Source of the DNA: Solibacillus faecavium
Lineage (GTDB): Bacteria > Bacillota > Bacilli > Bacillales_A > Planococcaceae
DNA: 64,000 bases
Direction: 5' to 3'
Assembly (NCBI RefSeq): GCF_014836905.1
Contig: NZ_JACSPZ010000011.1
Coordinates: forward strand, 56,988-120,987
Shown: positions 35,535 through 44,688 of the stretch, one piece after another
Layout of the letters: each line of letters opens with the position of its first letter
Position numbering within the stretch: the stretch's first letter is position 1
Program-made: the position numbers and the translations under genes
Notes under the pieces: model-generated
Database searches by the model: none
Told to the model about the DNA's origin: nothing
The model's input: the letters and a program-made list of their open reading frames with translations, nothing else

Positions 35535-36668
35535 ATGCAAGGCAGTGTGAAAAAGAGAGGAAATACCGATCAGTATGTAGTTGATATTGGAAGAGATCCT
35601 TTTACTGGTAAGCGTAAACAAAAAACAAAAGGTGGTTTCAAACGCAAAAAAGATGCACAAGCAGCTCTTAACAAAGTGCTTCAGGAAATTGATGCACAAG
35701 GTTATGTAGAACCAAGTAAGGAAATTTTCGCTTCTTTTATTGAAAGTTGGTTTAAATCTCACTTTGAAAAACGGATTAAAGAAACAACGGCATCTAATGC
35801 TCAATCTTTAATCAATAAACATTTAATAAGAGAGAACCCGTTTGCAAATAAACCTTTATCGAAAATTACGACAGAGGATATTGATGCTTTTTATAATTTT
35901 AAAATTAATGAAGAGTATAGTTCGAGTTATATTCATAAGATGCATCAAATTTTAAATCAAGCATTCAATCAAGCGGTTAAATGGAAGAGAATTAAATACA
36001 ATCCAGTTAACGACGCTGATCCGCCTGCTGTGAAAAAAGAAGAAATGAAAATTTGGTCTTATGATGAAATCAATACGTTTCTTGAACACTGTAAAGGAGA
36101 AAGACATTATTTAACTTTCTTACTTGCCATTTATACTGGATTGAGAAGAGGCGAGATTTTAGGATTAAAATGGAGCGATGTTGATTTTATTAATAAAACG
36201 ATTCATGTCCAACGTTCGTTAGCTTATATTCCGAAAAAGGGTTATATTTTAACGTCAACTAAGACGCGAAAATCGAATCGAATCATTCCAATTTCAGATA
36301 TGGTTGTGAAAGCCTTAGTTAACCATCGCAAACAACAAGAAATTTGGAAAGAACAACTTGGTGAACAATATCAGGAGGAAGATCTTGTGATATGTACGGA
36401 AACTGGATCAAAACAAGATCCACGAAATGTGTTACGAGCATTAAAAAGACTGATTACCACTTCTGGCGTAACACAAATTCGCTTCCATGATTTTCGTCAT
36501 ACACACGCATCCATTTTAATTTCTAATAGTATTGATGTTGTGAAGGTGTCAAAACGCTTAGGTCATCCGAATGCTAGAATCACGTTAGAAACATATGCTC
36601 ATCTCGTTCCAAATGAAGATAATGATTTAGCAGATGTTTTTGAAAAAGCACTGGAAAAAATCTCGTGA
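35535..36668 (+). CDS. Tyrosine-type integrase of an integrative element
   Basis: 377 residues. An arm-site-binding N-terminal domain (about 1-55, SVKKRGNTDQYVVDIGRDPF), a core-binding SAM-like domain (about 60-170) and a catalytic domain. Catalytic residues: Arg204 (TGLRRGE), His318 and Arg321 (HDFRHTH), His344 (RLGHPN) and the nucleophile Tyr354 (LETYAHL). All are present, so the enzyme should be active. The gene ends 107 bp before a copy of the tRNA-Val 3' end, its likely attachment site. A direct repeat GTGAGCA-TTTT-GTGAGCA begins in the last codon and may bind the N-terminal domain. The start follows GGAGGTTAG. Confidence 0.93.
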   Translation: MQGSVKKRGNTDQYVVDIGRDPFTGKRKQKTKGGFKRKKDAQAALNKVLQEIDAQGYVEPSKEIFASFIESWFKSHFEKRIKETTASNAQSLINKHLIRENPFANKPLSKITTEDIDAFYNFKINEEYSSSYIHKMHQILNQAFNQAVKWKRIKYNPVNDADPPAVKKEEMKIWSYDEINTFLEHCKGERHYLTFLLAIYTGLRRGEILGLKWSDVDFINKTIHVQRSLAYIPKKGYILTSTKTRKSNRIIPISDMVVKALVNHRKQQEIWKEQLGEQYQEEDLVICTETGSKQDPRNVLRALKRLITTSGVTQIRFHDFRHTHASILISNSIDVVKVSKRLGHPNARITLETYAHLVPNEDNDLADVFEKALEKIS

Positions 36669-36683
36669 GCATTTTGTGAGCAT
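36665..36683 (+). repeat. Putative integrase arm-type site, GTGAGCATTTT repeat
   Basis: GTGAGCATTTTGTGAGCAT is a tandem repeat of GTGAGCA at the end of the intact integrase gene. The corresponding place in the related elements holds a different repeat, TGCGGACAAAT, suggesting that the integrases differ in arm-site recognition. Function is inference. Confidence 0.5.
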
Positions 36684-36727
36684 GGCTTGAAATTCGTGGT
36701 TCTGGACTGAAACTGTTCCAAAAGAAA

Positions 36728-36765
36728 AAGCCAACAAACGCTGTTATAACAACGTTTGTTGGCTT
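36728..36765 (+). terminator. Terminator between integrase and attachment site
   Basis: AAGCCAACAAACG (36728-36740) pairs perfectly with CGTTTGTTGGCTT (36753-36765). The equivalent hairpin recurs at 41309-41350 and at 48446-48479, each just before a tRNA-Val 3' copy. Confidence 0.8.
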
Positions 36766-36775
36766 ACTAAACTGA

Positions 36776-36986
36776 TGGTCCCGACTGGTCTCGAACCAGC
36801 GACCCCCACCTTGTCGAATTTATCCGGCTAAATAAAACGAGTTAAATTAAATTCAATTAAGTTAAATAAGCCTGATTTAATAAGGTTTTTAAGAGAGGAT
36901 AAATTAATTCATTTAAATAAATAAGCACAAAAAAATAATTCTGCGGACAAATTGCGGATGAGTAAACAAGTGGTTTGTATTACTCT
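36776..36986. repeat. tRNA-Val 3' copy (variant) with element left end
   Basis: 36776-36817 on the minus strand is the 3' 42 bases of a tRNA-Val: anticodon loop end, variable loop, a T-arm with CTGG/CCAG in place of CAAG/CTTG in the intact gene, and an acceptor strand CGGGACC with discriminator A. The variant T-arm keeps pairing, so it comes from a different tRNA-Val allele. The following 36818-36986 is nearly identical to 41400-41574, including TGCGGACAAATTGCGGA at 36943-36959. This is the boundary between two elements. Confidence 0.8.
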
Positions 36987-37373
36987 TTTTTTATTTATCT
37001 GTATTATCTGTTTTAGAAAATTGTGTTGTCATATCAAACCAACAGGGATTTTTTAACATCAGTAACTATTTATAAATGTAAAAAAGCTGATTTGTTTTAC
37101 GTTAGTCCTAGGGCATTCACATCCTAGTTAATTTAGTTTCGTTGCTTAAATTATGCCGAATTGGGTAAGTGCTCATTCTTATTGTTTGAAATCCTAGATA
37201 TCGAAGTGATTGAAATTAACGTGAATAGGACTAAACAAAAATAATATTATACAGTAATAATATTGGCTATTAATGTTAGATGATGTATTATAATGGAAAT
37301 GTAAAATTGCAACTTGAGAATTGAACAGAAGATTAGTAAGTTTTTATTGAAATATTGGAAAGGAGGAATAGAA
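36987..37373. other. Intergenic region upstream of the SLH surface protein
   Basis: Beyond the element left end, AT-rich DNA with no gene. A weak repeat CCTAGGGCATTCACATCCTAG lies near 37109. It ends at the ribosome site AAAGGAGG of the SLH protein. Confidence 0.45.
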
Positions 37374-39611
37374 ATGAACGATAAGGCATTAAAGAAAATA
37401 ACTTTGCTACTAGTAGTTTTATTCTTAACGTTTGGTACCATGATTCCAAATAAGAATTGGGTACAAGCAGCTAGTGGTACTCCACCAAAGGTAATCAATA
37501 TTAATCGAAATTTACCTCTTGATGAAAAAACAAATGCAACAAGTATTACTTATCTAGTAACATTCAGTGAAAGTGTAACGGGAGTTGATTCCGATGACTT
37601 CATATTAACAACAACAGGGAATGCATCTGGTCGTATCGCATCAGTGGTTGGAGGCGGAACAATCTTTCAAGTAATGGTTAACGACATAACAGGTGTGGGA
37701 ACACTTCGATTGGATTTAAAACCTTCTGGAACAGGGATAGTTAATGGAGATGGACTTGCGATTGCAACAGGTTATACAGTGGGACAAGTCTATACCGTAG
37801 GAACAGCACCAACAATTATAACGCAGCCAAGTAATCAAACGATAACAGCAGGAGGCAGTGCAACCTTTACGGTTACAGCAACTGGCGATGCAACATTAAG
37901 CTATCAATGGCAAAAAGGTGGAATAAATATTGTAGGAGCAACAAGTGCTAGTTTAACAATTAATAATTTACAGACAAGTGACGCTGGTGACTATACGGTA
38001 GTAGTGACAAACGAAATAGGAAACGTAACATCGAATGCGGCAACATTATCTATCAAGCCCGCGACAGTCGCACCAACAATTACAACGCAACCAAGTGATA
38101 AAACAATAACTGTGGGAGGCGGTGCAATATTTACTGTTACAGCAACTGGCGATGCACCATTAAACTATCAATGGAAAAAAGGTGGAGTGGATATCGCAGG
38201 GGGAGCAAGCGCAAGCTTGACAATTAACAATGTGCAAATAAGTGATGCAGGCAGTTATACGGTAGTCGTAACAAACGCAGTAGGAAATGTAACGTCGAAT
38301 ACGGCAACATTAACAGTTACGCCAGTCCCAGTCGCACTGGAAATTACAACACAGCCAAGTAATCAAATGATAATAGCAGGAGGCAGTGCAACATTTACTG
38401 TTACAGCAACAAGTGATACATCTTTAAGCTATCAGTGGAAAAAAGATGGAGCAGATATTGTAGGGGCAACAAGGGCGAGCTTGACAATTAACAATGTGCA
38501 AGCGGGTGATGCAGGCATTTATGCGGTCGTAGTAACAAACGCAGTTGGAAATGCAACATCGAATGCGGCAACATTAACTGTTATGCCAGCCCCGACACCA
38601 GTTGATCCAACACCGGGTAATGGTGACGTGGAAGTAGAGCCAACGCAACCAGCGCCAGTTAATCCGACACCAACAGTGCCGACACAACCAACACCATCTG
38701 TTCCAGCACCAACAGATACAGTAACACCACCGGCTGATAACACTGAAACAACACCGCCTTTAGAAGTACCTACTGAAACGCCAAGTGTGGAACAAGACAT
38801 TTTAAAATTAGTCAAGTTAGATTTACCGGTTGGATTAGTTGAAGGTTCAGTAACGATAACAATTAATAAAGAAACAGGGAATTTAGTCATTACCAGTACA
38901 GAATTAAATAATACGAGAGCAGCTACAATTACAATTCCGGTTCTTACTGAAAATGCTAATAAGATATTAAAAATCCGTACTGCAAATGGTTTAGAAGCTG
39001 TAGCCTATACAATTAAAGACGGTAAGATCGTTGTGCAATTGCATAAAGCTGGTGAATTAGTATTCGTTGATGCGAACATAGATTTAACTGATATTAGCAA
39101 CAATCAATTCCGTTCAGACATTGAAATGTTAGCACAACGCGGTATCTTCACAGGAGATAACGGCAAATTTAATCCAACTGCAAACATGACACGTGCTCAG
39201 TTTGCAGGAACATTAGTCCGCGCACTAGGTTTAAATGAAACAGCTACAAGCTTTGCTGATGTTAATTCAAGTACTTGGTATGCGGGAAGTGCAGGTGCAT
39301 TAGCTGATTTAGGTTTGATGAATGGTGAAAGTGGTGCATTCAATCCGGGCGGAAAAATCACACGTCAACAAATGTTTGCGGTATTAAGTAACCTTTTAGA
39401 AGCAAAAGGTATTGAAGCGTCTAATGATTTAACAGGTGATTTCAAGGATGCTTCAAAAGTATCTGATTATGCGAAACCACATGTATCAATTCTGATTGAA
39501 ATTGGTGCAGTAAGTGGCGATAATGGCTTATTAAAGCCACAAGAAAACGTAACAAAAGGTCAAATGGCCAAAGTGTTAGCGAAAGTTCTAGCAAAAGTAG
39601 AAGCACTTTAA
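37374..39611 (+). CDS. Secreted S-layer-anchored protein with three Ig-like domains and three SLH domains
   Basis: 745 residues from ATG 37374 after AAAGGAGG. Residues 1-33 are a signal peptide (QAASG end). Three tandem Ig-like domains lie at about 145-228, 233-317 and 323-403, each with the pattern TITTQPS...GGSATFTVTATGD, LSYQWKK, SDAGDYTVVVTNAVGNVTSN. A Pro/Thr linker (405-475), a beta-rich segment (476-572) and three SLH domains (about 573-618, 626-676, 688-742) follow; the SLH domains bind pyruvylated secondary wall polymer. It is probably an adhesin or S-layer associated protein. The repeats are highly similar, suggesting recent duplication or recombination. It lies inside the element between the boundaries at 36776 and 41358. 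Confidence 0.9.
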   Translation: MNDKALKKITLLLVVLFLTFGTMIPNKNWVQAASGTPPKVININRNLPLDEKTNATSITYLVTFSESVTGVDSDDFILTTTGNASGRIASVVGGGTIFQVMVNDITGVGTLRLDLKPSGTGIVNGDGLAIATGYTVGQVYTVGTAPTIITQPSNQTITAGGSATFTVTATGDATLSYQWQKGGINIVGATSASLTINNLQTSDAGDYTVVVTNEIGNVTSNAATLSIKPATVAPTITTQPSDKTITVGGGAIFTVTATGDAPLNYQWKKGGVDIAGGASASLTINNVQISDAGSYTVVVTNAVGNVTSNTATLTVTPVPVALEITTQPSNQMIIAGGSATFTVTATSDTSLSYQWKKDGADIVGATRASLTINNVQAGDAGIYAVVVTNAVGNATSNAATLTVMPAPTPVDPTPGNGDVEVEPTQPAPVNPTPTVPTQPTPSVPAPTDTVTPPADNTETTPPLEVPTETPSVEQDILKLVKLDLPVGLVEGSVTITINKETGNLVITSTELNNTRAATITIPVLTENANKILKIRTANGLEAVAYTIKDGKIVVQLHKAGELVFVDANIDLTDISNNQFRSDIEMLAQRGIFTGDNGKFNPTANMTRAQFAGTLVRALGLNETATSFADVNSSTWYAGSAGALADLGLMNGESGAFNPGGKITRQQMFAVLSNLLEAKGIEASNDLTGDFKDASKVSDYAKPHVSILIEIGAVSGDNGLLKPQENVTKGQMAKVLAKVLAKVEAL

Positions 39612-39619
39612 TAAACAAA

Positions 39620-39649
39620 AAATGCGAGCTCTTTATAGGGTTCGCATTT
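39620..39649 (+). terminator. Terminator of the SLH protein gene
   Basis: AAATGCGA (39620-39627) pairs with TCGCATTT (39642-39649). It is followed by CCTTAT rather than a long T run. Confidence 0.7.
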
Positions 39650-39656
39650 CCTTATA

Positions 39657-39701
39657 TTAGCAGACTTTTTTCACAACACTATCCCAAGTAACACTAAATA
39701 A
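39657..39701 (+). pseudogene. 3' remnant of a tyrosine integrase
   Basis: LADFFHNTIPSNTK followed by TAA matches the C-terminus of the remnant at 48250-48366 (IADIFHNAIQSNTK) and, more loosely, that of the intact integrase (LADVFEKAL). The nucleotide match to 48330-48376 continues past the stop. TGCGGACAAAT follows at 39714-39724. Only the last 14 codons survive. Confidence 0.75.
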
Positions 39702-39713
39702 TTTGAAAAAAAC

Positions 39714-39724
39714 TGCGGACAAAT
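39714..39724 (+). repeat. Putative integrase arm-type site TGCGGACAAAT
   Basis: One copy of the 11-bp motif seen twice at 48380-48401, and at 36943-36959 and 41524-41545. It lies 13 bp after the integrase remnant stop. Confidence 0.55.
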
Positions 39725-39862
39725 CCAAGTACCTCCGTCCTTCCTACTATAGTATTGATTCTCTCCACAATGTATTTGACTATTTCCTTATGTTTTATTA
39801 ATTTCAAATAATTTATAATATGAAGACGTAATAAAATCTAGTTGAAAAAGGAGCTAAATGGA

Positions 39863-40696
39863 TTGAAATTCTTTCGCAATAATTTGTATGAAAAACTTCT
39901 CGTACAATGCAAGCCTCAACTCATTCTTTTTCTAATGTTGACTTTATTTTTATTATCAGCTTGTAACTCAGAAAACGGCACAACAGCACCTGAAGAAAAT
40001 AGCGAGCCAAACACTACTGAAACATCTCCAGAAAACACCGAATCGACAAAACCTACGAATGATGAAACATCAACAAATTTTGAAACACCACAACAGTGCA
40101 ACACGATTAAATTTGAGAAGGATGCTCTTATTAACGGCGGTGAGCTCGCCCATTGTATGATGGAAACAATGCTGGCAGTAAAAACCGGATCACAATTTGC
40201 ACAAACTTCTACCGAATCCTCAAATGTCGATTTTAAATTTGATCCACAATATTCGATGCATGTGGAAAATGAAGATATGAGTATTATTATTCATGAAAAT
40301 ACAGGTTGGTTGAAACAGGAAGGGCAATGGATTGAAGAGGATGATACATCTGAAGATATGGATGTCATACTTGCAACAAATACAATCAAATTGACAAGAG
40401 TTTTTTCTCATCCGTACATGATTACGCAATATTTAGCAGCTGTATCGCAATGGAAAGTGATTGAGTTTGGAGAAGTACCTGATAATAAGGCATTTGTTAA
40501 AACAGCTTGGCAACTTGTCCCAGAAGGCCCTGTCAACTTAGAAGGCATGACACTTTCAGATGTTGAGCTATGGATTACTGATGAATATTTAGGTGCATAC
40601 TACGTTTCTACTGGTAATATTGCAGGCATTTCTGAAACAACTAGTAATACATTCACACAATGGGGTGAGCCCATTACAATTCCAGAACCATTTTAA
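39863..40696 (+). CDS. Lipoprotein of about 277 residues, unknown function
   Basis: TTG 39863 is preferred since AAAGGAG lies at 39846-39852; an in-frame TTG at 39842 overlaps that site. The signal peptide ends in LLSAC, so Cys is lipidated. A Glu/Thr/Pro-rich linker (EENSEPNTTETSPENTES) separates the anchor from a soluble domain with a beta-rich pattern (VDFKFDPQYSMHVENEDMSI, EGQWIEEDDTSEDM). This resembles DUF6612/LppX-type lipoproteins in plan, but I would not assign a family. It has its own terminator. It lies between the integrase remnant and its attachment hairpin, so the end of this element was rearranged. Confidence 0.78.
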   Translation: MKFFRNNLYEKLLVQCKPQLILFLMLTLFLLSACNSENGTTAPEENSEPNTTETSPENTESTKPTNDETSTNFETPQQCNTIKFEKDALINGGELAHCMMETMLAVKTGSQFAQTSTESSNVDFKFDPQYSMHVENEDMSIIIHENTGWLKQEGQWIEEDDTSEDMDVILATNTIKLTRVFSHPYMITQYLAAVSQWKVIEFGEVPDNKAFVKTAWQLVPEGPVNLEGMTLSDVELWITDEYLGAYYVSTGNIAGISETTSNTFTQWGEPITIPEPF

Positions 40697-40708
40697 TTCA
40701 TAGTTTAG

Positions 40709-40738
40709 ACCACTCACTATTCATTTTGAGTGGTTTTT
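40709..40738 (+). terminator. Terminator of the lipoprotein gene
   Basis: ACCACTCA (40709-40716) pairs with TGAGTGGT (40727-40734), then TTTTTC. Confidence 0.85.
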
Positions 40739-40985
40739 CTTTGATATGAAGAAATTAATTTAATAAAATTTATCACTAGTGTCGTATTAAAATAATTTAA
40801 CGTCATAAATAAAACTGAATTTCCTGTAATGTTTTTCGTGCAGAAAAAAGCTTGGGACACGTCGGGTGGTAAGACGGATTCGCTTGAAAAGGTTTTTATT
40901 TTGAGTGAATGAAGCTGAATGGTATAGCTGATGGAGGAATTTGCTCTTTGTCCATTTATCCGGTGCAGGGGAATAAGATGGTTTT
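40739..40985. other. Intergenic debris
   Basis: AT-rich, no intact gene. Short protein-like frames without starts are visible but interrupted by stops (for example VQKKAWDTSGGKTDSLEKVF near 40840). It looks like decayed coding DNA. Confidence 0.35.
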
Positions 40986-41286
40986 ATGATATCTGGGAGC
41001 AACTATCCTGATGGTTATCCAGACTTTACTAAATATGCACATCCAACTGTTAAGCCAGTAGTAACTTAAATTGCAAGCTCAACCAACCGAGACGGGCTAA
41101 CTGATATCCAATTTCAATCAAATCAATTGATAGCCTTAACCTCGTGAAACTGTGGAGGATAACGATACAATAATAGACACGGGGATAGAAGTTGTTAAAG
41201 GAGACGGAACAGGTGTTTTTGATGCAGGTGAAGATTTCGTGACAGGCCTGTGGGATACAATCACAAATCCAAAAATCCAGGTGTAA
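40986..41286 (+). pseudogene. Fragments resembling a polymorphic-toxin C-terminus
   Basis: Two non-contiguous frames. 40986-41069 reads MISGSNYPDGYPDFTKYAHPTVKPVVT and stops; the GYPDFSPYA-type string is common at the start of nuclease-type toxin domains of the LXG/WapA class. 41152-41286 reads VEDNDTIIDTGIEVVKGDGT and GVFDAGEDFVTGLWDTITNP before a stop; a WDxxTNP segment is typical of pretoxin regions. Their order is reversed relative to the usual layout, with stops between them. The assignment is inferential. Confidence 0.4.
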
Positions 41287-41308
41287 GAATGAAAGACTCT
41301 CAAAATGG

Positions 41309-41350
41309 AAAAGCCCGCAACCGTTGTTATACCAACGTTTACAGGCTTTT
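41309..41350 (+). terminator. Hairpin before the second tRNA-Val 3' copy
   Basis: AAAAGCCCG...AACG with CGTTT...AGGCTTTT, the same hairpin family as 36728-36765 and 48446-48479, with loop TTGTTATACC. It is positioned at the end of the element that precedes the attachment site. Confidence 0.65.
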
Positions 41351-41357
41351 AAAATGA

Positions 41358-41574
41358 TGGTCTCGACAAGTCTCGAACTTGCGACCCCCACCTTGTCGAA
41401 TTTATCCGGCTAAATAAACCGAGTTAAATTAAATTCAATTAAGTTAAATAAGCCTGATTTAATAAGGTTTTTAAGAGAGGATAAATTAATTCAGTTAAAT
41501 AAAATAAGTACAAAAAAATAATTCTGCGGACAAATTGCGGACAAAAGAGTAAACAAGTGGTTTGTATTACTCTT
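41358..41574. repeat. tRNA-Val 3' copy (perfect) with element left end
   Basis: 41358-41399 is identical over 42 bp to the 3' end of the intact tRNA-Val gene (48491-48532), the expected core attachment repeat. 41400-41574 is nearly identical to 36818-36986 and includes TGCGGACAAAT tandem at 41524-41545 and a hairpin AAGAGTAA/TTACTCTT. It marks the left end of the element that extends to the tRNA at 48491. Confidence 0.85.
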
Positions 41575-42034
41575 ATTTTGTTTTTCTGTATTAACTGTAT
41601 TATAAGTTTTGTATCTATATAGGTAGGGGTCTCTATATAAGCTATTACAAACAGATGAACTTTTAATGTAACTCAATATTCAAAAGTAATCAGTTCTGTT
41701 AAATCATTAATTTTCACCGCAAGGATATAAGTACTTAAATTTGACCTTTGCTTTATTCAACAAACGGGCCATATTGTGGAGCAACTTTTTTTCTAATTGA
41801 GGGTTTCCTAAGAGCGTTGTCCCCCAACAGCGCCCGATGGTTGAAAATCATTAACCAATCCTTATTTAATCATCAGATATAAATAGTTAACTCCTCATTT
41901 CTTTTTAATTAATAAAATCACTACAACACAACACAGTATTTTTATTTGATCTTTGATTCTTCTTCCTTATCGCCGGTGTGTATATTTTTGTTTTGTCTAG
42001 GTTAGATTTAAAGTAATGTTCGACGGAAATTGAG
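41575..42034. other. Intergenic region upstream of the germination operon
   Basis: AT-rich, no gene. It should contain the forespore promoter of the ger operon. I could not identify a convincing SigG-type box pair. A weak TGTATA near 41980 was considered and judged insufficient. Confidence 0.4.
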
Positions 42035-43561
42035 GTGATTTATATTAGATCGCGTTCTTTAAAGAAAGAGGAAAAGGATTCCGTATCCCAGGACATCCCA
42101 TTATCAAAGAAGCTTGAAGATAACATAAATTTTTTCTCCGCTCTATACAAGGATAGTCCGGATGTAGTTTTTTGTTCTTTTATTGCCGGAAAGAACGAGG
42201 TAGCCGTTATTTATATAGAAGGATTAAGCGATACCCAAAAGCTTGAAGATCAGGTACTTGAAACATTATTGAATGAAAAAGAGTTCGATGAAACAAACAT
42301 GCTTCTTTCTATTAAACACCGATTGCCGATTGCAAATATAGATAAAGTTTCCACATATGTAGCCTGTGTCGAGGCAATTGCAGGCGGAAACCCCCTTCTG
42401 CTTTTGAACGGGTCAGAGGAAGCTTTAGCCTTGGGGCTAGTAAAATTTGAAAAGCGTTCGATTGAGGAACCCCAAGCCGAAACTGCCATTCGAGGGTCAA
42501 GAGAAGGTTTCACCGAATCACTTGGTACCAATACTTCTTTAGTACGACGCATCATTAAAGACCCGGCACTGAAAATGAGAAGCGTCACTGTCGGCAAATA
42601 TACGAAGACAAAGGTCGCGATTGCTTATATTGAGGGGTTAGCAGATAAAACCTTACTTGAGGAAATAGAAAATCGGCTTAACCGCATTGATATTGATGGG
42701 GTGCTGGAAAGCGGGTACATCGAACAATTTATTGAAGAAAGTACCTATTCGCCTTTTCCGCAAGTATTGTATACGGAACGGCCAGATGTAGTTTGCGCTA
42801 ACTTACTGGAAGGCCGAGCCGTTTTAATGATTGAGGGCACACCTTTTGCATTAATAGTACCTGTGAGTTTCTTTAGTCTTTTTCAGTCTCAGGAAGATTA
42901 TTACGAACGATTTTGGATTGGGACTTTCATCCGAACTCTCCGGTTTCTTTTTTTAATAATCGCCTTGTTCCTCCCTTCTGTTTATGTCGCTATTACGACG
43001 TTTCATCAGGAAATGGTTCCAACGGATTTACTGCTAAGTATTGCATCTTCCAGAGAAAGTGTCCCTTTTCCTGCCCTTGTAGAAGTAATTATCATGGAGA
43101 TCGCCTTTGAAGCATTACGTGAAGCTGGAATACGTCTTCCTAAACAGGTTGGTTCTGCTGTTAGTATTGTTGGTGCACTTGTGATTGGACAGGCAGCGGT
43201 TCAAGCAGGGATTGTTTCTGCCCCTATGATTATTGTGGTCAGTATCACCGGAATCGCCTCTTTCATGGTCCCTCGTTATTCGGTTGGGCTTGCCATTCGT
43301 CTCTTAAGGTTCCCTATCATACTTTTAGCAGGCGTATTAGGATTAGTTGGAGTGATGCTTGCATTTATTATGCTCATTATACATTTATCCACATTAAGAT
43401 CATTTGGCATTCCGTATTTAAGCCCGGTCAACACACTGCAAAAACATCCGTTGAGAGATACAATTCTACGTTCACCTTTATGGAAAATGAACAAGCGCCC
43501 CCACTTAACGGGTGATTTTAATGAAACGAGACAAGGAACGAATTTAAAACCAGGTCCTTAA
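42035..43561 (+). CDS. Spore germinant receptor A subunit (GerA/GerKA family)
   Basis: 508 residues. N-terminal soluble domain (about 1-280) with SKKLEDNINFFSALYKDSPDVVFCSF and IAYIEGLADKTLLEEIENRL, then the membrane half with LRFLFLIIALFLPSVYVAIT, PFPALVEVIIMEIAFEALREAG, VSIVGALVIGQAAVQAGIVS and APMIIVVSITGIASF, the hallmark A-subunit core. It forms the inner-membrane germinant receptor with B and C subunits and probably contributes to a ligand-gated channel. The start codon is uncertain: GTG 42035 overlaps GAGGTG, and no better codon is visible except ATT at 42044. First gene of a four-gene operon. Confidence 0.93.
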   Translation: MIYIRSRSLKKEEKDSVSQDIPLSKKLEDNINFFSALYKDSPDVVFCSFIAGKNEVAVIYIEGLSDTQKLEDQVLETLLNEKEFDETNMLLSIKHRLPIANIDKVSTYVACVEAIAGGNPLLLLNGSEEALALGLVKFEKRSIEEPQAETAIRGSREGFTESLGTNTSLVRRIIKDPALKMRSVTVGKYTKTKVAIAYIEGLADKTLLEEIENRLNRIDIDGVLESGYIEQFIEESTYSPFPQVLYTERPDVVCANLLEGRAVLMIEGTPFALIVPVSFFSLFQSQEDYYERFWIGTFIRTLRFLFLIIALFLPSVYVAITTFHQEMVPTDLLLSIASSRESVPFPALVEVIIMEIAFEALREAGIRLPKQVGSAVSIVGALVIGQAAVQAGIVSAPMIIVVSITGIASFMVPRYSVGLAIRLLRFPIILLAGVLGLVGVMLAFIMLIIHLSTLRSFGIPYLSPVNTLQKHPLRDTILRSPLWKMNKRPHLTGDFNETRQGTNLKPGP

Positions 43562-43596
43562 TGATAAAGACTACAATAAGATGGTGGTGAAGTATT

Positions 43597-44688
43597 TTGT
43601 TGGAAAAAGGAAGAATCTCAAGCCTTCAGATGGAAATTTTAATCGTTCCGACTATAATCGCGACCGGTATATTATCAATTCCATCCGTAGCCGCCAAATT
43701 CGCCCTACATGATATGTGGATGACACCAATCGCAGGTTCTTTTTTAGGTTTTCTAACGGTGTTCATTGCTTGGAAGCTCCATCAACTATTTCCGAAGATG
43801 ACCCCTGTTCAATATAGTGAAGAGATTTTGGGGAAGCTGTTAGGAAAGATATTCGGCTTTTTTCTAATTTCCTTTTATATCCACAATACGGGGATCATAG
43901 TCAGACAGTATTCCGACTTCATTACTAATAATGTACTGCTAGAAACACCTACCCTCTTAATTTCCGTCACAATTGTTTTAGTCAGTGCACTGGCCGTGCG
44001 TGGGGGAATTGAAGTGATTGCCAGGGCTGCTGTTATTTGCACGGCACTTTATCTAAGCACAGCAATATCACTTCTTTTTCTGATTAAGGATATTGATATC
44101 ACTTATATGCTTCCGATTTTAGAGAATGGACTACTTCCTGTCATGAAGGGCGGCTTTATACATCAAGCATGGTTTAGTGAGTTTTTTCTTCTAGCCTTTA
44201 TTTTCCCTTTCATAAAGAACTCTAAAGAGAGTTTGAAATCCGGGATGAGGGCTTCCTTCTACGTTATGCTAATGCTGTTATACGTTAACTTTTTTGTTCT
44301 CACTTTTTTAGGAGTGTCATCTGCCAATCAATTTTATCCAGTATACTCAATTGTCCGTGCCATTAACGTATTAGGATTTTTCGAGAACTTTGAAGTGATT
44401 ATCATGGCTTCCTGGGTTCTGGGGAGCTTTGTTAAAATAGCCATATTTTTATATGTATCCAGCTTAGGGCTTGCGCAGTTATTTCGACTTTCAGATTATC
44501 GGCTGATTGTGTTTCCTCTAAGCGTATTTATAATTTTCTTTAGTTATTGGGACATTCCAAATTTAGTAGTTTTGGTAGACTATATGTCCACTATTATGCC
44601 TTTTTATTTTGTACTTGTTCAGACTATTCTGCCGTTGATTTTACTGCTGATTGCTTATGCACGAAGAAAAAGAAGTGAAAGCGGTTGA
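43597..44688 (+). CDS. Spore germinant receptor B subunit (GerB/GerKB family permease)
   Basis: 363 residues with ten predicted membrane helices of the APC-like spore permease fold: ISSLQMEILIVPTIIATGILSIPSV at the start, then GTSFLGFLTVFIAW-like segments, NGLLPVMKGGFIHQAWFSEFFLLAFIFPFI and a cytoplasmic tail. The B subunit binds the germinant in this receptor class. The start is TTG at 43597, preceded by GGTGGTGAAG. It begins 35 bp after the A gene and overlaps the C gene by four bases (TTGA). Confidence 0.92.
   Translation: MLEKGRISSLQMEILIVPTIIATGILSIPSVAAKFALHDMWMTPIAGSFLGFLTVFIAWKLHQLFPKMTPVQYSEEILGKLLGKIFGFFLISFYIHNTGIIVRQYSDFITNNVLLETPTLLISVTIVLVSALAVRGGIEVIARAAVICTALYLSTAISLLFLIKDIDITYMLPILENGLLPVMKGGFIHQAWFSEFFLLAFIFPFIKNSKESLKSGMRASFYVMLMLLYVNFFVLTFLGVSSANQFYPVYSIVRAINVLGFFENFEVIIMASWVLGSFVKIAIFLYVSSLGLAQLFRLSDYRLIVFPLSVFIIFFSYWDIPNLVVLVDYMSTIMPFYFVLVQTILPLILLLIAYARRKRSESG

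Noticed and set aside
41050..41391. Minus-strand frames beginning MGVASSRLVETI at 41391 and at 48524
   Set aside because: They are read through tRNA-Val 3' copies and are not genes.
41980..42034. SigG promoter before the ger operon
   Set aside because: A TGTATA is present but no matching second box at the right distance.
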